Shown here: positions 41,773 through 51,056 of the stretch, one piece after another
Layout: each line of letters begins with the position of its first letter
Numbering within the stretch: the stretch's first letter is position 1
DNA from: Actibacterium mucosum KCTC 23349
Lineage (GTDB): Bacteria > Pseudomonadota > Alphaproteobacteria > Rhodobacterales > Rhodobacteraceae
NCBI RefSeq assembly: GCF_000647975.1
Contig: NZ_JFKE01000002.1
Coordinates: forward strand, 186,001 to 250,000
Length of the DNA: 64,000 nt
Direction of reading: 5' to 3'
Program-made: the position numbers and the translations under genes
The notes under the pieces: model-generated
Told to the model about the DNA's origin: nothing
The model's input: the letters and a program-made list of their open reading frames with translations, nothing else
Database searches by the model: none

Positions 41773-42222
41773 TCACTTGGCGCGGCCGATTTCGTCCTGG
41801 CGCAGCGGCATCTTGTCGATGGCGCGGGACAGTTCGCGCACGCTCCAGGGGCGGGGTTTGCGCAGGTTCACGCGGCCATCCTTGGCCACCAGCGCGATCA
41901 TGAAACCTCGGGGGCGCAGCTCGGTCCGCAGAGCCGAGCGGTCGGCCGGGTTGGTGTCAACTATGACAACAACGTCGCGGTCCACCAGCAGGTCGAAATC
42001 GCGCGTCAGCAGGTCCAGCTGCTCGGCAAAACGCGGGTCGGCCGGGTTGTCGGCGAAAATCACCACGGGCCGCGCAACCCATTGGAACTCTTCCAGTTTC
42101 AGTTCGCCTGCAGGCAGGATCACGGTGGGATCCTCTTGCCACTGGCTGAGCGGAGTGGGCGCTTCGGAGGCCAAAACGGCCAGCGGCATCAGCGCCGCGG
42201 CTAGGCTGATCAACAGTTTCAT
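41773..42222 (-). CDS. DUF4174 family periplasmic protein
   Basis: The 149-residue product has an N-terminal signal peptide (about residues 1-19, ending VLASEA). The mature domain (WVARPVVIFADNPADPRFAEQ, DVVVIVDTNPADRSALR, RGFMIALVAKDGRVNLRKP) has the alternating strand-helix pattern of a thioredoxin-like fold without a CxxC motif, matching DUF4174. Role unknown. It lies on the opposite strand between pccA and mcm, convergent with pccA with only 16 bases between stops. Confidence 0.85.
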   Translation of the reverse strand: MKLLISLAAALMPLAVLASEAPTPLSQWQEDPTVILPAGELKLEEFQWVARPVVIFADNPADPRFAEQLDLLTRDFDLLVDRDVVVIVDTNPADRSALRTELRPRGFMIALVAKDGRVNLRKPRPWSVRELSRAIDKMPLRQDEIGRAK

Positions 42223-42296
42223 ACATTTAGATATAGGCCGCGATTGCGGCTTTGCGAAGGCCCGCCCGGCCTTTGCCCCGGCAAAAGGATAAGGCG

Positions 42297-44432
42297 ATGA
42301 CGGACAAGCGCATTGATTGGGCCAAAATGGCCGAAAAAGAGCTGCGGGGCCGCCCGCTGGACGACCTGACCTGGCACACGCGCGAAGGCATCGACGTCAA
42401 GCCGCTTTACACCGCCGAAGATACCGAAGGTCTGGCGCATATGGGCTCGGTCCCCGGTTCGGCGCCGTTCACGCGCGGGCCCAAGGCCACGATGTATGCC
42501 GGCCGCCCGTGGACGATCCGCCAATATGCTGGGTTTTCTACCGCCGAGGAAAGCAACGCCTTTTACCGCAAGGCGCTGGATGCCGGGCAGCAGGGCGTAT
42601 CGGTCGCCTTCGACCTGGCCACCCACCGTGGCTATGACAGCGATCACCCCCGCGTGGTGGGTGATGTGGGCAAGGCCGGCGTGGCCATCGACAGCGTCGA
42701 GGACATGAAGATCCTCTTTGACGGCATCCCGCTGGACAAGGTCTCGGTCTCGATGACGATGAACGGTGCGGTGATCCCGATCCTGGCGAATTTCATCGTG
42801 ACGGGCGAGGAACAGGGCGTGGATCGCAGCGTGCTGTCGGGCACCATTCAGAACGACATTCTGAAAGAGTTCATGGTGCGCAACACCTATATCTATCCGC
42901 CCGAACCCAGCATGCGAATTATCTCGGACATTATCGAATATACCTCGACCGATATGCCCAAGTTCAACTCGATCTCGATCTCGGGTTATCACATGCAAGA
43001 GGCCGGCGCGAACCTGGTGCAAGAGCTGGCCTTCACCCTGGCCGACGGCAAGGAATACGTGCGCGCGGCGCTGGATGCGGGCATGGATGTCGACGCGTTT
43101 GCCGGGCGGCTGAGTTTCTTCTTTGCCATCGGCACCAATTTCTTCATGGAGATCGCCAAGCTGCGCGCCGCGCGCTTCCTGTGGCATCGCATCATGTCGG
43201 GGTTCAACCCGCAAAACCCCAAATCGCTGATGCTGCGCACCCATTGCCAGACCTCGGGCGTCAGCTTGCAGGAACAGGACCCCTATAACAACATCGTGCG
43301 CACCGCCTACGAGGCGATGAGCGCGGTTCTGGGCGGCACCCAGTCGCTGCACACCAACGCGTTTGACGAGGCCATTGCGCTGCCCACCGAGTTTTCGGCC
43401 CGCGTGGCGCGCAACACGCAGCTGATCCTGCAAAACGAGACCAAGGTGACCAAGGTCGTCGATCCGCTGGCGGGGTCGTATTACGTGGAAAGCCTGACCA
43501 ACGAGCTGATCGAAGAGGCCTGGAAGATCATCGAAGAGGTCGACGAGATGGGCGGCATGACCAAGGCCGTGGGCACCGGCATGCCCAAGCTGCGGATCGA
43601 GGAATCCGCCGCCCGTTACCAGGCCGCCGTGGATCGCGGCGACGAGGTGATCGTGGGCGTGAACAAGTTCCGTCTGGAAAAGGAAGATCCGATCGACATT
43701 CTGGATGTCGACAACGTGGCCGTGCGCGAAGCGCAGGTTGCGCGCATCGAACGCACCCGCGCAAGCCGCGACCAGGCCGCTTGCGACACCGCGCTGGACG
43801 CGCTGCAGGCCGGGGCGTCAAGCGGTCAGGGCAACCTTCTGCGACTGGCGGTTGAGGCGGCACGTGCCCGCGCAACGGTAGGAGAGATTAGTATGGCAAT
43901 GGAAAAGGCCTTTGGCCGTCACCGCGCCGAGGTTAAGACCCTCGCCGGCGTCTATGGCGCGGCTTACGAAGGTGATGAAGACTTCGCAGCCATCCAGAAA
44001 TCGGTTGAAGATTTCGCCACGGCCGAGGGCCGTCGCCCGCGTATGCTGGTGGTCAAGATGGGCCAGGATGGCCACGACCGCGGTGCCAAGGTCATCGCCA
44101 CCGCCTTCGCCGATATCGGCTTTGACGTGGATGTGGGCCCGCTCTTTCAAACACCCGAAGAGGCCGCGCAGGACGCGGTCGACAATGACGTGCATATCGT
44201 CGGCATCTCGTCGCAGGCGGCAGGCCACAAGACGCTTGCCCCCAAACTTGTTCAAGCCCTGAAAGAGGCAGGCGCCGAAGATATCATCGTGATCTGCGGC
44301 GGTGTGATCCCGCAGCAGGATTACGACTATCTCTATGAAAACGGGGTCAAGGCCATCTTCGGTCCGGGCACCAATATCCCGCAAGCCGCGCAAGATATCT
44401 TGCGCCTCATCGCGGATGCGCGCCAAGGCTGA
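42297..44432 (+). CDS. Methylmalonyl-CoA mutase (single-chain)
   Basis: The 711-residue enzyme interconverts methylmalonyl-CoA and succinyl-CoA with adenosylcobalamin. The catalytic TIM barrel covers residues 20-550 ([21 protein letters not shown], the substrate Tyr region, and [15 protein letters not shown]). The B12 domain is C-terminal, with the cobalt-ligand His in GQDGHDRG at H593. It completes the route from propionyl-CoA to succinyl-CoA begun by PccAB. AAGGATAAGGCG precedes the ATG. The epimerase gene is not recognised in this window, although two VOC-fold genes lie 1.5 kb downstream. Confidence 0.96.
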   Translation: MTDKRIDWAKMAEKELRGRPLDDLTWHTREGIDVKPLYTAEDTEGLAHMGSVPGSAPFTRGPKATMYAGRPWTIRQYAGFSTAEESNAFYRKALDAGQQGVSVAFDLATHRGYDSDHPRVVGDVGKAGVAIDSVEDMKILFDGIPLDKVSVSMTMNGAVIPILANFIVTGEEQGVDRSVLSGTIQNDILKEFMVRNTYIYPPEPSMRIISDIIEYTSTDMPKFNSISISGYHMQEAGANLVQELAFTLADGKEYVRAALDAGMDVDAFAGRLSFFFAIGTNFFMEIAKLRAARFLWHRIMSGFNPQNPKSLMLRTHCQTSGVSLQEQDPYNNIVRTAYEAMSAVLGGTQSLHTNAFDEAIALPTEFSARVARNTQLILQNETKVTKVVDPLAGSYYVESLTNELIEEAWKIIEEVDEMGGMTKAVGTGMPKLRIEESAARYQAAVDRGDEVIVGVNKFRLEKEDPIDILDVDNVAVREAQVARIERTRASRDQAACDTALDALQAGASSGQGNLLRLAVEAARARATVGEISMAMEKAFGRHRAEVKTLAGVYGAAYEGDEDFAAIQKSVEDFATAEGRRPRMLVVKMGQDGHDRGAKVIATAFADIGFDVDVGPLFQTPEEAAQDAVDNDVHIVGISSQAAGHKTLAPKLVQALKEAGAEDIIVICGGVIPQQDYDYLYENGVKAIFGPGTNIPQAAQDILRLIADARQG

Positions 44433-44472
44433 CAACCGAACACCCAACGGAGCGCCAGCGACCCAAAACAGC

Positions 44473-44507
44473 ATCCCCTGTCCCGCATGGGGCAGGGGAT
44501 TCCTTTT
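44473..44507. terminator. Terminator after mcm
   Basis: ATCCCCTGTCCC (44473-44484) pairs with GGGGCAGGGGAT (44489-44500) around GCAT, followed by TCCTTTT. It lies between mcm and the convergent nhaA and may serve both. Confidence 0.85.
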
Positions 44508-44522
44508 GGTAACAGAACCGGA

Positions 44523-45710
44523 TCAGGCGGCGACGGCTTCGGGTTCGTCCGGCTGTTCTTGCGGGGCAAAGCGCAGAACCGCATAGCCAACGATCCCGGA
44601 CAGGATCGAACCCAGCAGAACACCAAGGCGCACACCGTTCATCTCGGCCGCTGTTGTGAAGCTAAGCGAACCGATGAACAGTGACATGGTGAACCCGATC
44701 CCCGCCAGACAGGCCACGCCATAGATATGCAACCAGTTGGCCCCGTGCGGCAGACGCGCCAGGCCTGTTTTCACCATCACCCAGGTCAATCCAAACACGC
44801 CGATCTGCTTGCCCACAAACAGACCCAGCGCAATGCCCAGAGGCAACGGTGCCAGAAGGTCATTAAGGGTCAGACCGGTCAGAACCACGCCCGAATTGGC
44901 GAACGCAAAAATGGGCACAATGGCGTAAAAAACATACGGGCTCAGACCATGTTCGATCGCATGCAGGGGCGACTTGCCCCATTTGTCCTTCAGCGGGATG
45001 CAGAAGGCGGTGATCACGCCCGCGAGGGTCGCATGTACGCCGGATTTCAGCACGAAAACCCACATCACCACACCCAACAACAGTGTTGGCGCCATACGGT
45101 GCGCCCCGCGTTGCTGACGAATGATCATGATCGCCAGTGGCACCAGCGCATATAGCAAATAGTCCACCTTCAGCTCGCTGGTATAAAATAGCGCGATGAT
45201 CAGGATTGCGCCCATATCGTCCAGAATGGCCAGCGTCAGCAGAAACACCTTCAGCGAAGACGGCGCGCGCGTGCCGATCAAAGCCAAAACGCCAAGAGCA
45301 AAGGCAATATCCGTGGCCGCCGGGATGGCCCAGCCGCCGATGGTCGCCGGGTTCCCCCAGTTCAATGCCAGATAGATCGCGGCGGGCACAAGCATGCCAC
45401 CCACGGCCGCCATGCCGGGCAGCACCACGTCGCGCGGGTTCTTCAGCTTGCCTTCCAGCATCTCGCGCTTAAGCTCCAGCCCGATCAGAAAGAAAAACAC
45501 GGCCATCAACCCGTCATTGATCCACAGAAGGATGGGTTTGTTCAGGCCGTCCCCATTGATTGTCACCGCCAGGTAGCTGCCGAGGGCCCCATCATAGAGC
45601 GGCTGAAACGTCGAGTTGGCCACCAACAAAGCCGCAATGGCCGAGAACATCAGCAACAAGCCGCCCGAGGCCTCGTGGCTGAAAAACCGGTCAATAGCGC
45701 GCAAAAGCAT
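44523..45710 (-). CDS. nhaA: Na+/H+ antiporter NhaA
   Basis: The 395-residue protein has about twelve membrane segments. The NhaA signatures are GGWAIPAATDIAFALGVLAL near residue 125 with the ion-binding Asp, and LLTLAILDDMGAILIIALFY near 155 with the adjacent Asp pair. GIGFTMSLFIGSLSF near 335 is the conserved late helix. It exports sodium in exchange for protons at alkaline pH. AAGGAT seven bases before the ATG at 45710 decides the start against a TTG at 45731. It converges on mcm. Confidence 0.95.
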   Translation of the reverse strand: MLLRAIDRFFSHEASGGLLLMFSAIAALLVANSTFQPLYDGALGSYLAVTINGDGLNKPILLWINDGLMAVFFFLIGLELKREMLEGKLKNPRDVVLPGMAAVGGMLVPAAIYLALNWGNPATIGGWAIPAATDIAFALGVLALIGTRAPSSLKVFLLTLAILDDMGAILIIALFYTSELKVDYLLYALVPLAIMIIRQQRGAHRMAPTLLLGVVMWVFVLKSGVHATLAGVITAFCIPLKDKWGKSPLHAIEHGLSPYVFYAIVPIFAFANSGVVLTGLTLNDLLAPLPLGIALGLFVGKQIGVFGLTWVMVKTGLARLPHGANWLHIYGVACLAGIGFTMSLFIGSLSFTTAAEMNGVRLGVLLGSILSGIVGYAVLRFAPQEQPDEPEAVAA

Positions 45711-45716
45711 GGAGTT

Positions 45717-45741
45717 ATCCTTATCTGACAAAAATCCTTAT
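45717..45741 (-). repeat. Duplicated ATAAGGAT in the nhaA leader
   Basis: ATAAGGAT occurs twice on the minus strand, at 45717-45724 and 45734-45741, 17 bases apart. The proximal copy is the nhaA ribosome binding site. The distal copy resembles a standby or decoy ribosome site. Confidence 0.35.
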
Positions 45742-45851
45742 GAACGAAATGGCACATGCGGCGCGCTTTTCAAATGGATTTGGACCAAAAGCGGCGTAAA
45801 CTTTGTCGCACCTGCCCGAAATCCCGGGCAAAACCGATAAAAGGCGGCGAA

Positions 45852-46208
45852 ATGGCACAAGTGAGCGGTATTGGCGGCATCTTCTTTCGGTCGCGCAACC
45901 CGGATGCGTTGATGGAATGGTATCGCACCTATCTTGGCGTGCCCTCGATCGAGCCATGGCCGCAACCGGCAGGCCCGGCTGTTTTTGCGCCCTTCAAGGA
46001 CGACACTGACTATTGGCCCGAGGGCAAGCAGTGGATGATCAACCTCAAGGTTGCCGACCTGGCCGCGCTGATGGGCGATCTGCGCGCTGCCGGGATCGAC
46101 GTGACGCAGCAGGACGACTGGATCGGCACGCCCTATGGCGATTTTGCCCGGATCTATGACCCCGAGGGCACGCCGATTGAACTTTGGCAACCACCGGCAG
46201 AGGGGTAA
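45852..46208 (+). CDS. VOC superfamily protein (glyoxalase/bleomycin resistance fold)
   Basis: The 118-residue protein forms a single VOC module: IGGIFFRSRNPDALMEWYRTYLGV at the start, WMINLKVADLAALMGDLRAAGI in the second half and a C-terminal YGDFARIYDPEGTPIELWQP with the metal-binding Glu. Substrate is unknown; members include dioxygenases, glyoxalases and epimerases. GGCGGCGAA precedes the ATG, a moderate ribosome site. It is three bases upstream of a second VOC-type gene. Confidence 0.85.
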   Translation: MAQVSGIGGIFFRSRNPDALMEWYRTYLGVPSIEPWPQPAGPAVFAPFKDDTDYWPEGKQWMINLKVADLAALMGDLRAAGIDVTQQDDWIGTPYGDFARIYDPEGTPIELWQPPAEG

Positions 46209-46211
46209 GAG

Positions 46212-46838
46212 ATGCCGCGTTCCTTGCGAATGGACCATTTGGTGGTCAGTTGTACCGATCTTGAACAAGGCGCCACAGCCATCGAGCACCTGTTGGGGGT
46301 GCCGCTGGAACCCGGGGGGCAACACCCGAAGTTCGGTACGCATAACCGGCTGCTGTCCTTGGGCCCGGCAGAATATTTCGAGGTGATCGCGGTCAATCCC
46401 TCGGCCCCCGCGCCGGGGCGGCCACGGTGGTTCGATCTGGACCGGTTTGCGGGGCCGCCGCGCCTCAGCCATTGGGCGCTCAGATGCGATGACGCCGAGG
46501 CGGTACAGGGCGCGTTGGGATTCGACGAAACCCCGGTGCTGGAATTGTCCCGGGGGGACCTGCGCTGGCAGATGGCGGTGCCAGAGGATGGGCGGATTGC
46601 CTTTGACGGCGCGGCGCCGGCCTTGCTCAGCTGGCCGCCCGATGTCCAGCACCCGGCGGAACGATTGCCCGACCGCGGCTGCCGCCTGACGCGGCTGGAG
46701 GTGATCCATCCCGACGCAGCGGCACTGACGGTTGCGCTGGACCATGTTTTGGACCCGCGAATCGTGGTGTTGAAAGGCCCGGCAAAACAGCTGCGGGCGC
46801 AGATCGAAACACCAGGAGGCAGCGTTTGGATCAGCTGA
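46212..46838 (+). CDS. Glyoxalase-like (VOC, PF13468-type) protein
   Basis: The 208-residue protein begins MPRSLRMDHLVVSCTDLEQG and continues GTHNRLLSLGPAEYFEVIAV, the two-half VOC signature of the Glyoxalase_3 group. The second half is degenerate (RLTRLEVIHPDAAAL). Its function is unknown. GGTAAGAG precedes the ATG, three bases after the previous stop. The end overlaps the TTG start of the acetyltransferase by 13 bases, so three genes form one unit. Confidence 0.83.
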   Translation: MPRSLRMDHLVVSCTDLEQGATAIEHLLGVPLEPGGQHPKFGTHNRLLSLGPAEYFEVIAVNPSAPAPGRPRWFDLDRFAGPPRLSHWALRCDDAEAVQGALGFDETPVLELSRGDLRWQMAVPEDGRIAFDGAAPALLSWPPDVQHPAERLPDRGCRLTRLEVIHPDAAALTVALDHVLDPRIVVLKGPAKQLRAQIETPGGSVWIS

Positions 46839-47317
46839 CCATTCGCGATGCCACATCCGGCGACGCCCCGGCCATCGCTGAAATCTGGAACGCCGAGATC
46901 CGCGACGGCCTGTCGACATTCACCACCGTTGAAAAGACCGTTGCGGAAATTGCAGACCGCATCCGACGGGGGCCATGTCTGGTTGCATGTGACGATCGGG
47001 TTCGGGGGTTTGCCACGTATGGACCGTTTCGGGGCGGTCCGGGTTATGCGCATACCGCCGAGCATACGGTTTATCTGTCGCCGGATGCGCAGGGGCAGGG
47101 GGCAGGTCGCGCCTTGATGGATGCGTTGGAACACCGCGCCGCGCAGCAAGGTATCCACGTTCTGGTCGGCGCGCTGAGTGGCACCAACTCCGCCGGTTTG
47201 CGGTTCCATCTGGCCCGGGGGTACAGCCAAACCGGCCATATGCCGCATGTTGGGCGCAAAGCGGGCCAATGGCTCGATCTCGTGCTCGTGCAAAAAATTG
47301 TCCATTTGTCGCCCTGA
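46826..47317 (+). CDS. GNAT acetyltransferase, phosphinothricin-acetyltransferase-like
   Basis: The 163-residue protein has the PAT/YncA look: IRDATSGDAPAIAEIWNAEIR at the start, HTAEHTVYLSPDAQGQGAGR at about 75-94 with the acetyl-CoA loop, and SGTNSAGLRFHLARGYSQTG near 125. Such enzymes acetylate amine-bearing compounds such as methionine sulfone or phosphinothricin. The start is an unusual TTG, but AGGAGG six bases upstream (46814-46819) makes it firm. It overlaps the upstream gene. Confidence 0.88.
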   Translation: MDQLTIRDATSGDAPAIAEIWNAEIRDGLSTFTTVEKTVAEIADRIRRGPCLVACDDRVRGFATYGPFRGGPGYAHTAEHTVYLSPDAQGQGAGRALMDALEHRAAQQGIHVLVGALSGTNSAGLRFHLARGYSQTGHMPHVGRKAGQWLDLVLVQKIVHLSP

Positions 47318-47348
47318 CAAGCGGCGATTGAGCCACTAGATTGTGATC

Positions 47349-48032
47349 ATGTCGATCTGGAACCGCATTGCCGACGCTGTCTCTGCCCTTGCGCAGGGCG
47401 AATCGCTGACTGAAGTGTTCGACCGTTTGCGGTCGAGCCCTGAGAAATCCGTGGGTTTTACCATTGCCGTGATCGCCCTTGGCGCGAAAATGGCAAAGGC
47501 GGACGGGCAGGTGACCCGCGACGAGGTCACGGCCTTTCGCGAAGTGTTCGACATTCCGCCGCACGCGATGGATTCGGCGGCCAAGGTGTTCAACCTGGCC
47601 CGCCAGGACGTGGCCGGGTACGAAGAATACGCGCAGCGGATCAAGCGGATGTTCGGCGACGAATACCAGCCGCTGGTCGATCTGGTTGAGGGGCTGTTCT
47701 ACATCGCCGTGGCAGATGGTGAGTATCACCCGAACGAAGATGAGTTTCTGACCCGAGTGTCCGATATTCTGGGCATTGCGCAGCCCTGTTTCCGGTCATT
47801 GAAAACACGGTTTGTACCGGATGCCGATCCTGACCCCTATTCGGTACTGCGCGTTACGCCGGAAACACCCATGGCCGATATCCGGGCGGCATGGCGGCAC
47901 ACAGTGCGCGAATCGCACCCCGACCGGCTGGTAGCGCGTGGTGTGCCCGAAGAAGCCATCAAGATGGCCGAGGCGCGCCTGATCGCCGTGAACCGTGCCT
48001 GGGAAGAAATCCAACAGGAACGCGCCGCTTGA
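47349..48032 (+). CDS. TerB-DnaJ (DjlA-like) co-chaperone
   Basis: The 227-residue protein has a TerB-type helical domain at about residues 30-140 (FTIAVIALGAKMAKADGQVTR, with the conserved DG) and a C-terminal J domain from about 163 (DPYSVLRVTPETPMADIRAAW). The HPD motif is present (RESHPDRL), so it should stimulate DnaK. No transmembrane anchor is evident, unlike E. coli DjlA. The start codon could also be GTG at 47343. The stop overlaps the next gene's TTG start. Confidence 0.88.
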   Translation: MSIWNRIADAVSALAQGESLTEVFDRLRSSPEKSVGFTIAVIALGAKMAKADGQVTRDEVTAFREVFDIPPHAMDSAAKVFNLARQDVAGYEEYAQRIKRMFGDEYQPLVDLVEGLFYIAVADGEYHPNEDEFLTRVSDILGIAQPCFRSLKTRFVPDADPDPYSVLRVTPETPMADIRAAWRHTVRESHPDRLVARGVPEEAIKMAEARLIAVNRAWEEIQQERAA

Positions 48033-49063
48033 GGATTGCCACCTACAATGTCGAATGGTTCAACGCGCTATTCGATGATCAGGGGCAGTTGCTGGATGAT
48101 GGCGAGTGGTCGGCACGCTGGAATGTGACGCGACGCGATCAGATTGCCTCGCTTGGTATTGTTTTCAACGCGTTAGATGCCGACGCTGTCATGGTCGTTG
48201 AAGCGCCGGATCAGGGAAGCCGCCGGGCCACCGTCCCGGCTTTGGAGCAATTTGCAACCTTTGCTGGCATTCGTGCCCGCAAAGCGGTCATCGGGTTCGG
48301 CAACGAGACGCAGCAGGAAATCGCGCTGCTTTACGACCCTGACAAACTGACCGCGCGCCACGACCCCATCGGGATGGAGACCGGCAAAAAGGGCAATTCC
48401 GATGCCCCGCGTTTTGACAGCGTTTTTCGGTGGGACCTTGACGTGGATGCAGCGCCCGAGCCCATCCGCTGGTCGAAACCTCCGTTGGAACTGGCGATGG
48501 AAACCAAGGACGGTTTTGCCTTTCGGATGATCGGGGTGCATGCCAAGTCCAAGGCCCCGCATGGCGCAAAATCGCGCGAGGATGAGATCCGCATTTCAAT
48601 TCAGAACCGCCGCAAGCAATTGGCACAGTGCATCTGGCTGCGTCAGCGGGTGACCGGCCACCTTTTGGGCGGTGATCCGCTGATCGTGCTGGGTGATTTC
48701 AACGACGGCCCCGGGCTGGACGAATATGAAAAGCTGTTTGGCCGGTCGGGGGTCGAGATTGTGTTGGGCACCGCGTTGGAGGATGCCGGCCATCGTCTGT
48801 TCGATCCGCATGCGCGGATGATCCTGCAGGGTCGCGCGACGGCGTTCCTGGCCAGCGCCCGGTTCTATCTGTCTGATCAAAAACGATATCTCTCGGCTTT
48901 GCTGGACTATGTCATGGTCTCGCCTGACTTGCGGCAACGCGCACCCAACTGGCGTATCTGGCATCCATTTGATGACCCCGATTGCTATGCCATGCCCGAA
49001 CTGCGCGAAGCTCTGTTGACTGCGTCCGATCACTTCCCGGTTTCGGTTGACCTGAACCTCTGA
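48029..49063 (+). CDS. Endonuclease/exonuclease/phosphatase family protein
   Basis: The 344-residue protein opens with RIATYNVEWFNALFDDQG, the first metal-binding motif of the EEP fold. VVEAPDQ near residue 59, GVHAKSKAP near 178, VLGDFNDGPG near 233 with the catalytic Asp-Asn and SDHFPVSVDL at the end complete the set. It is a cytosolic phosphodiesterase of unknown substrate (nucleic acid, phospholipid or phosphoinositide are all possible). The start is TTG overlapping the TGA of the DnaJ gene (TTGA); AGGAA lies nine bases upstream. Confidence 0.88.
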   Translation: MRIATYNVEWFNALFDDQGQLLDDGEWSARWNVTRRDQIASLGIVFNALDADAVMVVEAPDQGSRRATVPALEQFATFAGIRARKAVIGFGNETQQEIALLYDPDKLTARHDPIGMETGKKGNSDAPRFDSVFRWDLDVDAAPEPIRWSKPPLELAMETKDGFAFRMIGVHAKSKAPHGAKSREDEIRISIQNRRKQLAQCIWLRQRVTGHLLGGDPLIVLGDFNDGPGLDEYEKLFGRSGVEIVLGTALEDAGHRLFDPHARMILQGRATAFLASARFYLSDQKRYLSALLDYVMVSPDLRQRAPNWRIWHPFDDPDCYAMPELREALLTASDHFPVSVDLNL

Positions 49064-49082
49064 GCTTTGGAATGGAAGCGAA

Positions 49083-49457
49083 ATGGGCTATGATATGCAC
49101 ATGAAACAGGTTCTTATTATTGGTGCAGTGGCTTTGGCAACCACGGGTGCGGCGCGGGCCGAGGGTGACATGCGCGAAGGTTTGTCGCTGCTGGAGCAGG
49201 GCGCGCAATTATTCATGCGCGGCCTCGCAGACGAAATGGAACCGGCCCTGCGCGAACTGACCGACAATGTCGAACCAGCCATGCGTCAACTGATGCAGCA
49301 GATGGAACCGGCGATGCAGGAATTGCTGGGCATGATCGACAATCTGGATGCCTATCACATGCCCGAGCGTCTGCCTAATGGCGACATTATCATCCGCCGG
49401 AAGTCCCCGTCCGAGATGCAAACCCTTCCCGAACAGGCGCCAGATATCGAGATCTAG
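49083..49457 (+). CDS. Small secreted/periplasmic protein of unknown function
   Basis: The 124-residue product has an N-terminal signal peptide ending GAARAEGD (about residue 26). The mature part has repeated PAL/PAM-x-x-L segments (EMEPALRELTDNVEP, AMRQLMQQMEPAMQELLG), so it is an amphipathic helical protein, and ends in an acidic tail. ATG codons at 49083, 49095 and 49101 are all possible; GGAAG supports 49083. The gene's end overlaps the convergent ppx gene by four bases. I recognise no functional family. Confidence 0.7.
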   Translation: MGYDMHMKQVLIIGAVALATTGAARAEGDMREGLSLLEQGAQLFMRGLADEMEPALRELTDNVEPAMRQLMQQMEPAMQELLGMIDNLDAYHMPERLPNGDIIIRRKSPSEMQTLPEQAPDIEI

Positions 49458-51004
49458 CCGGCCTTGGTCACCGTGACCATGGTGCGCAGGTCCATCGCGC
49501 GGGCCAGCGACTGAAACCGTGCCTCGGCCACTTCGCCAAAAAGCCCCAGCGCATCACCGCTGAGCTGCAATTCCAATACGCCCTCATCCGGACGCGGGTG
49601 CAGGGTGGCCATCTGTTCGGGGTTCTTCATGGTGAACATGGCCCCAAACCGCATCGCTTTGCCCAGTGTCTCGGCCATGCGCAGGTGGTCTTTGTCCAAA
49701 AGGCTGAACATCGCTTCGAACCGGGTGCCCTCGCGGTTGTTCTTGTAACGGTGCAGCAAGGCCAACCCAAGGAACACGCGGCCCTGATGGTCCAAGCCGC
49801 CCAGGTTGGCGCGCGTGGCGTTGTCGAAGCAAACCTCGTGCCGGTAATCGGGATGCGCGCGCCATGCAGTGTCGTGCAGCAGGCAGGCGGCACGGGCGAG
49901 GCGGCGTTGCTCGGGGACGGCATCGGCAAAAACAGGGCGGACAAAGTCATAAAGCCTGCGACCAAAACCAGGGATGCGCGACGAAGAGGCCTCGGCGAAT
50001 TGGCAGGCCTCGATCAGGGGATCGCGCCGGCGCTGTTCATCGGACATCTGTTCATAAAGCAGGCCCTCGCGCACCCCATAGCTTGAGACAAAGATGTCCT
50101 CGGGCTTCAGCCGGTCGATCAGCGTCTCCAGAACCTCGCAGGCCATCGGGACCAGCGCCATACGCGTTGCCGAGGTGCCGGTGCGTGTGCGCAGTTCTTC
50201 CAGATCGTTCTGTCCAATCCATTTGATTGTTTCGCGGATGGCTTTGGGCGTCATATGATAATCGTGCAAAACCAACAGTGGATAGCCGCGCCGCTCCATA
50301 TCCAATCGCGCGATTGCGCGCCACGAACCGCCCACAAGGTACAATCGCCGGTGATTGCCGACGGCCTTGACCAATTTGTTCACCTCGGACCGGATGACTT
50401 TGGACACTGCCTTGTTGCCACCCTGAACACCGGCCAGTTTCAGCGGGCCAAGGGGGGACGTTTCGCGTTTGCCAACCCCACCGTCGCGCACCTGTGCCAG
50501 CTCCATCGACGAGCCGCCGATATCGCACACGATCCCGTCGGCACCGGGCCAGCCCAACAAAACGCCCTGCGCGGTCAGGCGGGCCTCTTCCTTGCCGTCG
50601 ATGACCCACATGCGCAGGCCGGTTTCCTTTTTGACCTGTTTCACAAAGTCAGGGCCATCCTTGGCCTCGCGCATGGCGGCGGTGGCGATCACTGTCATGG
50701 GCGAGGCGCCCATGCCCTCGGCCAGCAAAGCAAACCGGCGCAGTGCCTCCAACGCGCGTTCGCGTCCCTTGGGGTTCAGCCGCCCGGTTTCAGACAACCC
50801 GGCACCCAGGCCGCACATGAGCTTTTCGTTAAAAAAATACGCGGGGCTGCGTGCAGCGCCGTCAAACACCACCAATCGAACCGAGTTCGAGCCGACATCC
50901 ACAACGCCGACCCGTGACAAGGCCCGGGCCGAGGGGCTTTCGAAAATTGGTTCGCCAAACGGGCCCCAATCTTCGTGGGCCTCGGCAGCCATCTCGCCGC
51001 TCAT
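49454..51004 (-). CDS. ppx: Ppx/GppA family exopolyphosphatase
   Basis: The 516-residue protein has the ASKHA phosphatase fold: VVDVGSNSVRLVVFDG near residue 34, TAAMREAKDGPDF near 110 and DIGGSSMELAQV near 162 with the phosphate loop. A C-terminal HD-type extension follows (CLLHDTAWRAHPDYR, FLGLALLHRY). It degrades polyphosphate or pppGpp. The ATG at 51004 is eight bases after AAGGGG; an ATG two codons upstream is too close to that site. It lies directly downstream of ppk1. Confidence 0.9.
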   Translation of the reverse strand: MSGEMAAEAHEDWGPFGEPIFESPSARALSRVGVVDVGSNSVRLVVFDGAARSPAYFFNEKLMCGLGAGLSETGRLNPKGRERALEALRRFALLAEGMGASPMTVIATAAMREAKDGPDFVKQVKKETGLRMWVIDGKEEARLTAQGVLLGWPGADGIVCDIGGSSMELAQVRDGGVGKRETSPLGPLKLAGVQGGNKAVSKVIRSEVNKLVKAVGNHRRLYLVGGSWRAIARLDMERRGYPLLVLHDYHMTPKAIRETIKWIGQNDLEELRTRTGTSATRMALVPMACEVLETLIDRLKPEDIFVSSYGVREGLLYEQMSDEQRRRDPLIEACQFAEASSSRIPGFGRRLYDFVRPVFADAVPEQRRLARAACLLHDTAWRAHPDYRHEVCFDNATRANLGGLDHQGRVFLGLALLHRYKNNREGTRFEAMFSLLDKDHLRMAETLGKAMRFGAMFTMKNPEQMATLHPRPDEGVLELQLSGDALGLFGEVAEARFQSLARAMDLRTMVTVTKAG

Positions 51005-51056
51005 TGGCATATCCCCTTGTTTTTTATCTGATCTTGCCCGGACGCGGTGGCCCGCG

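Noticed and set aside
42237-42296. Possible cobalamin riboswitch before methylmalonyl-CoA mutase
   Set aside because: The leader is only about 74 bases, too short for a B12 riboswitch, and no B12-box was seen.
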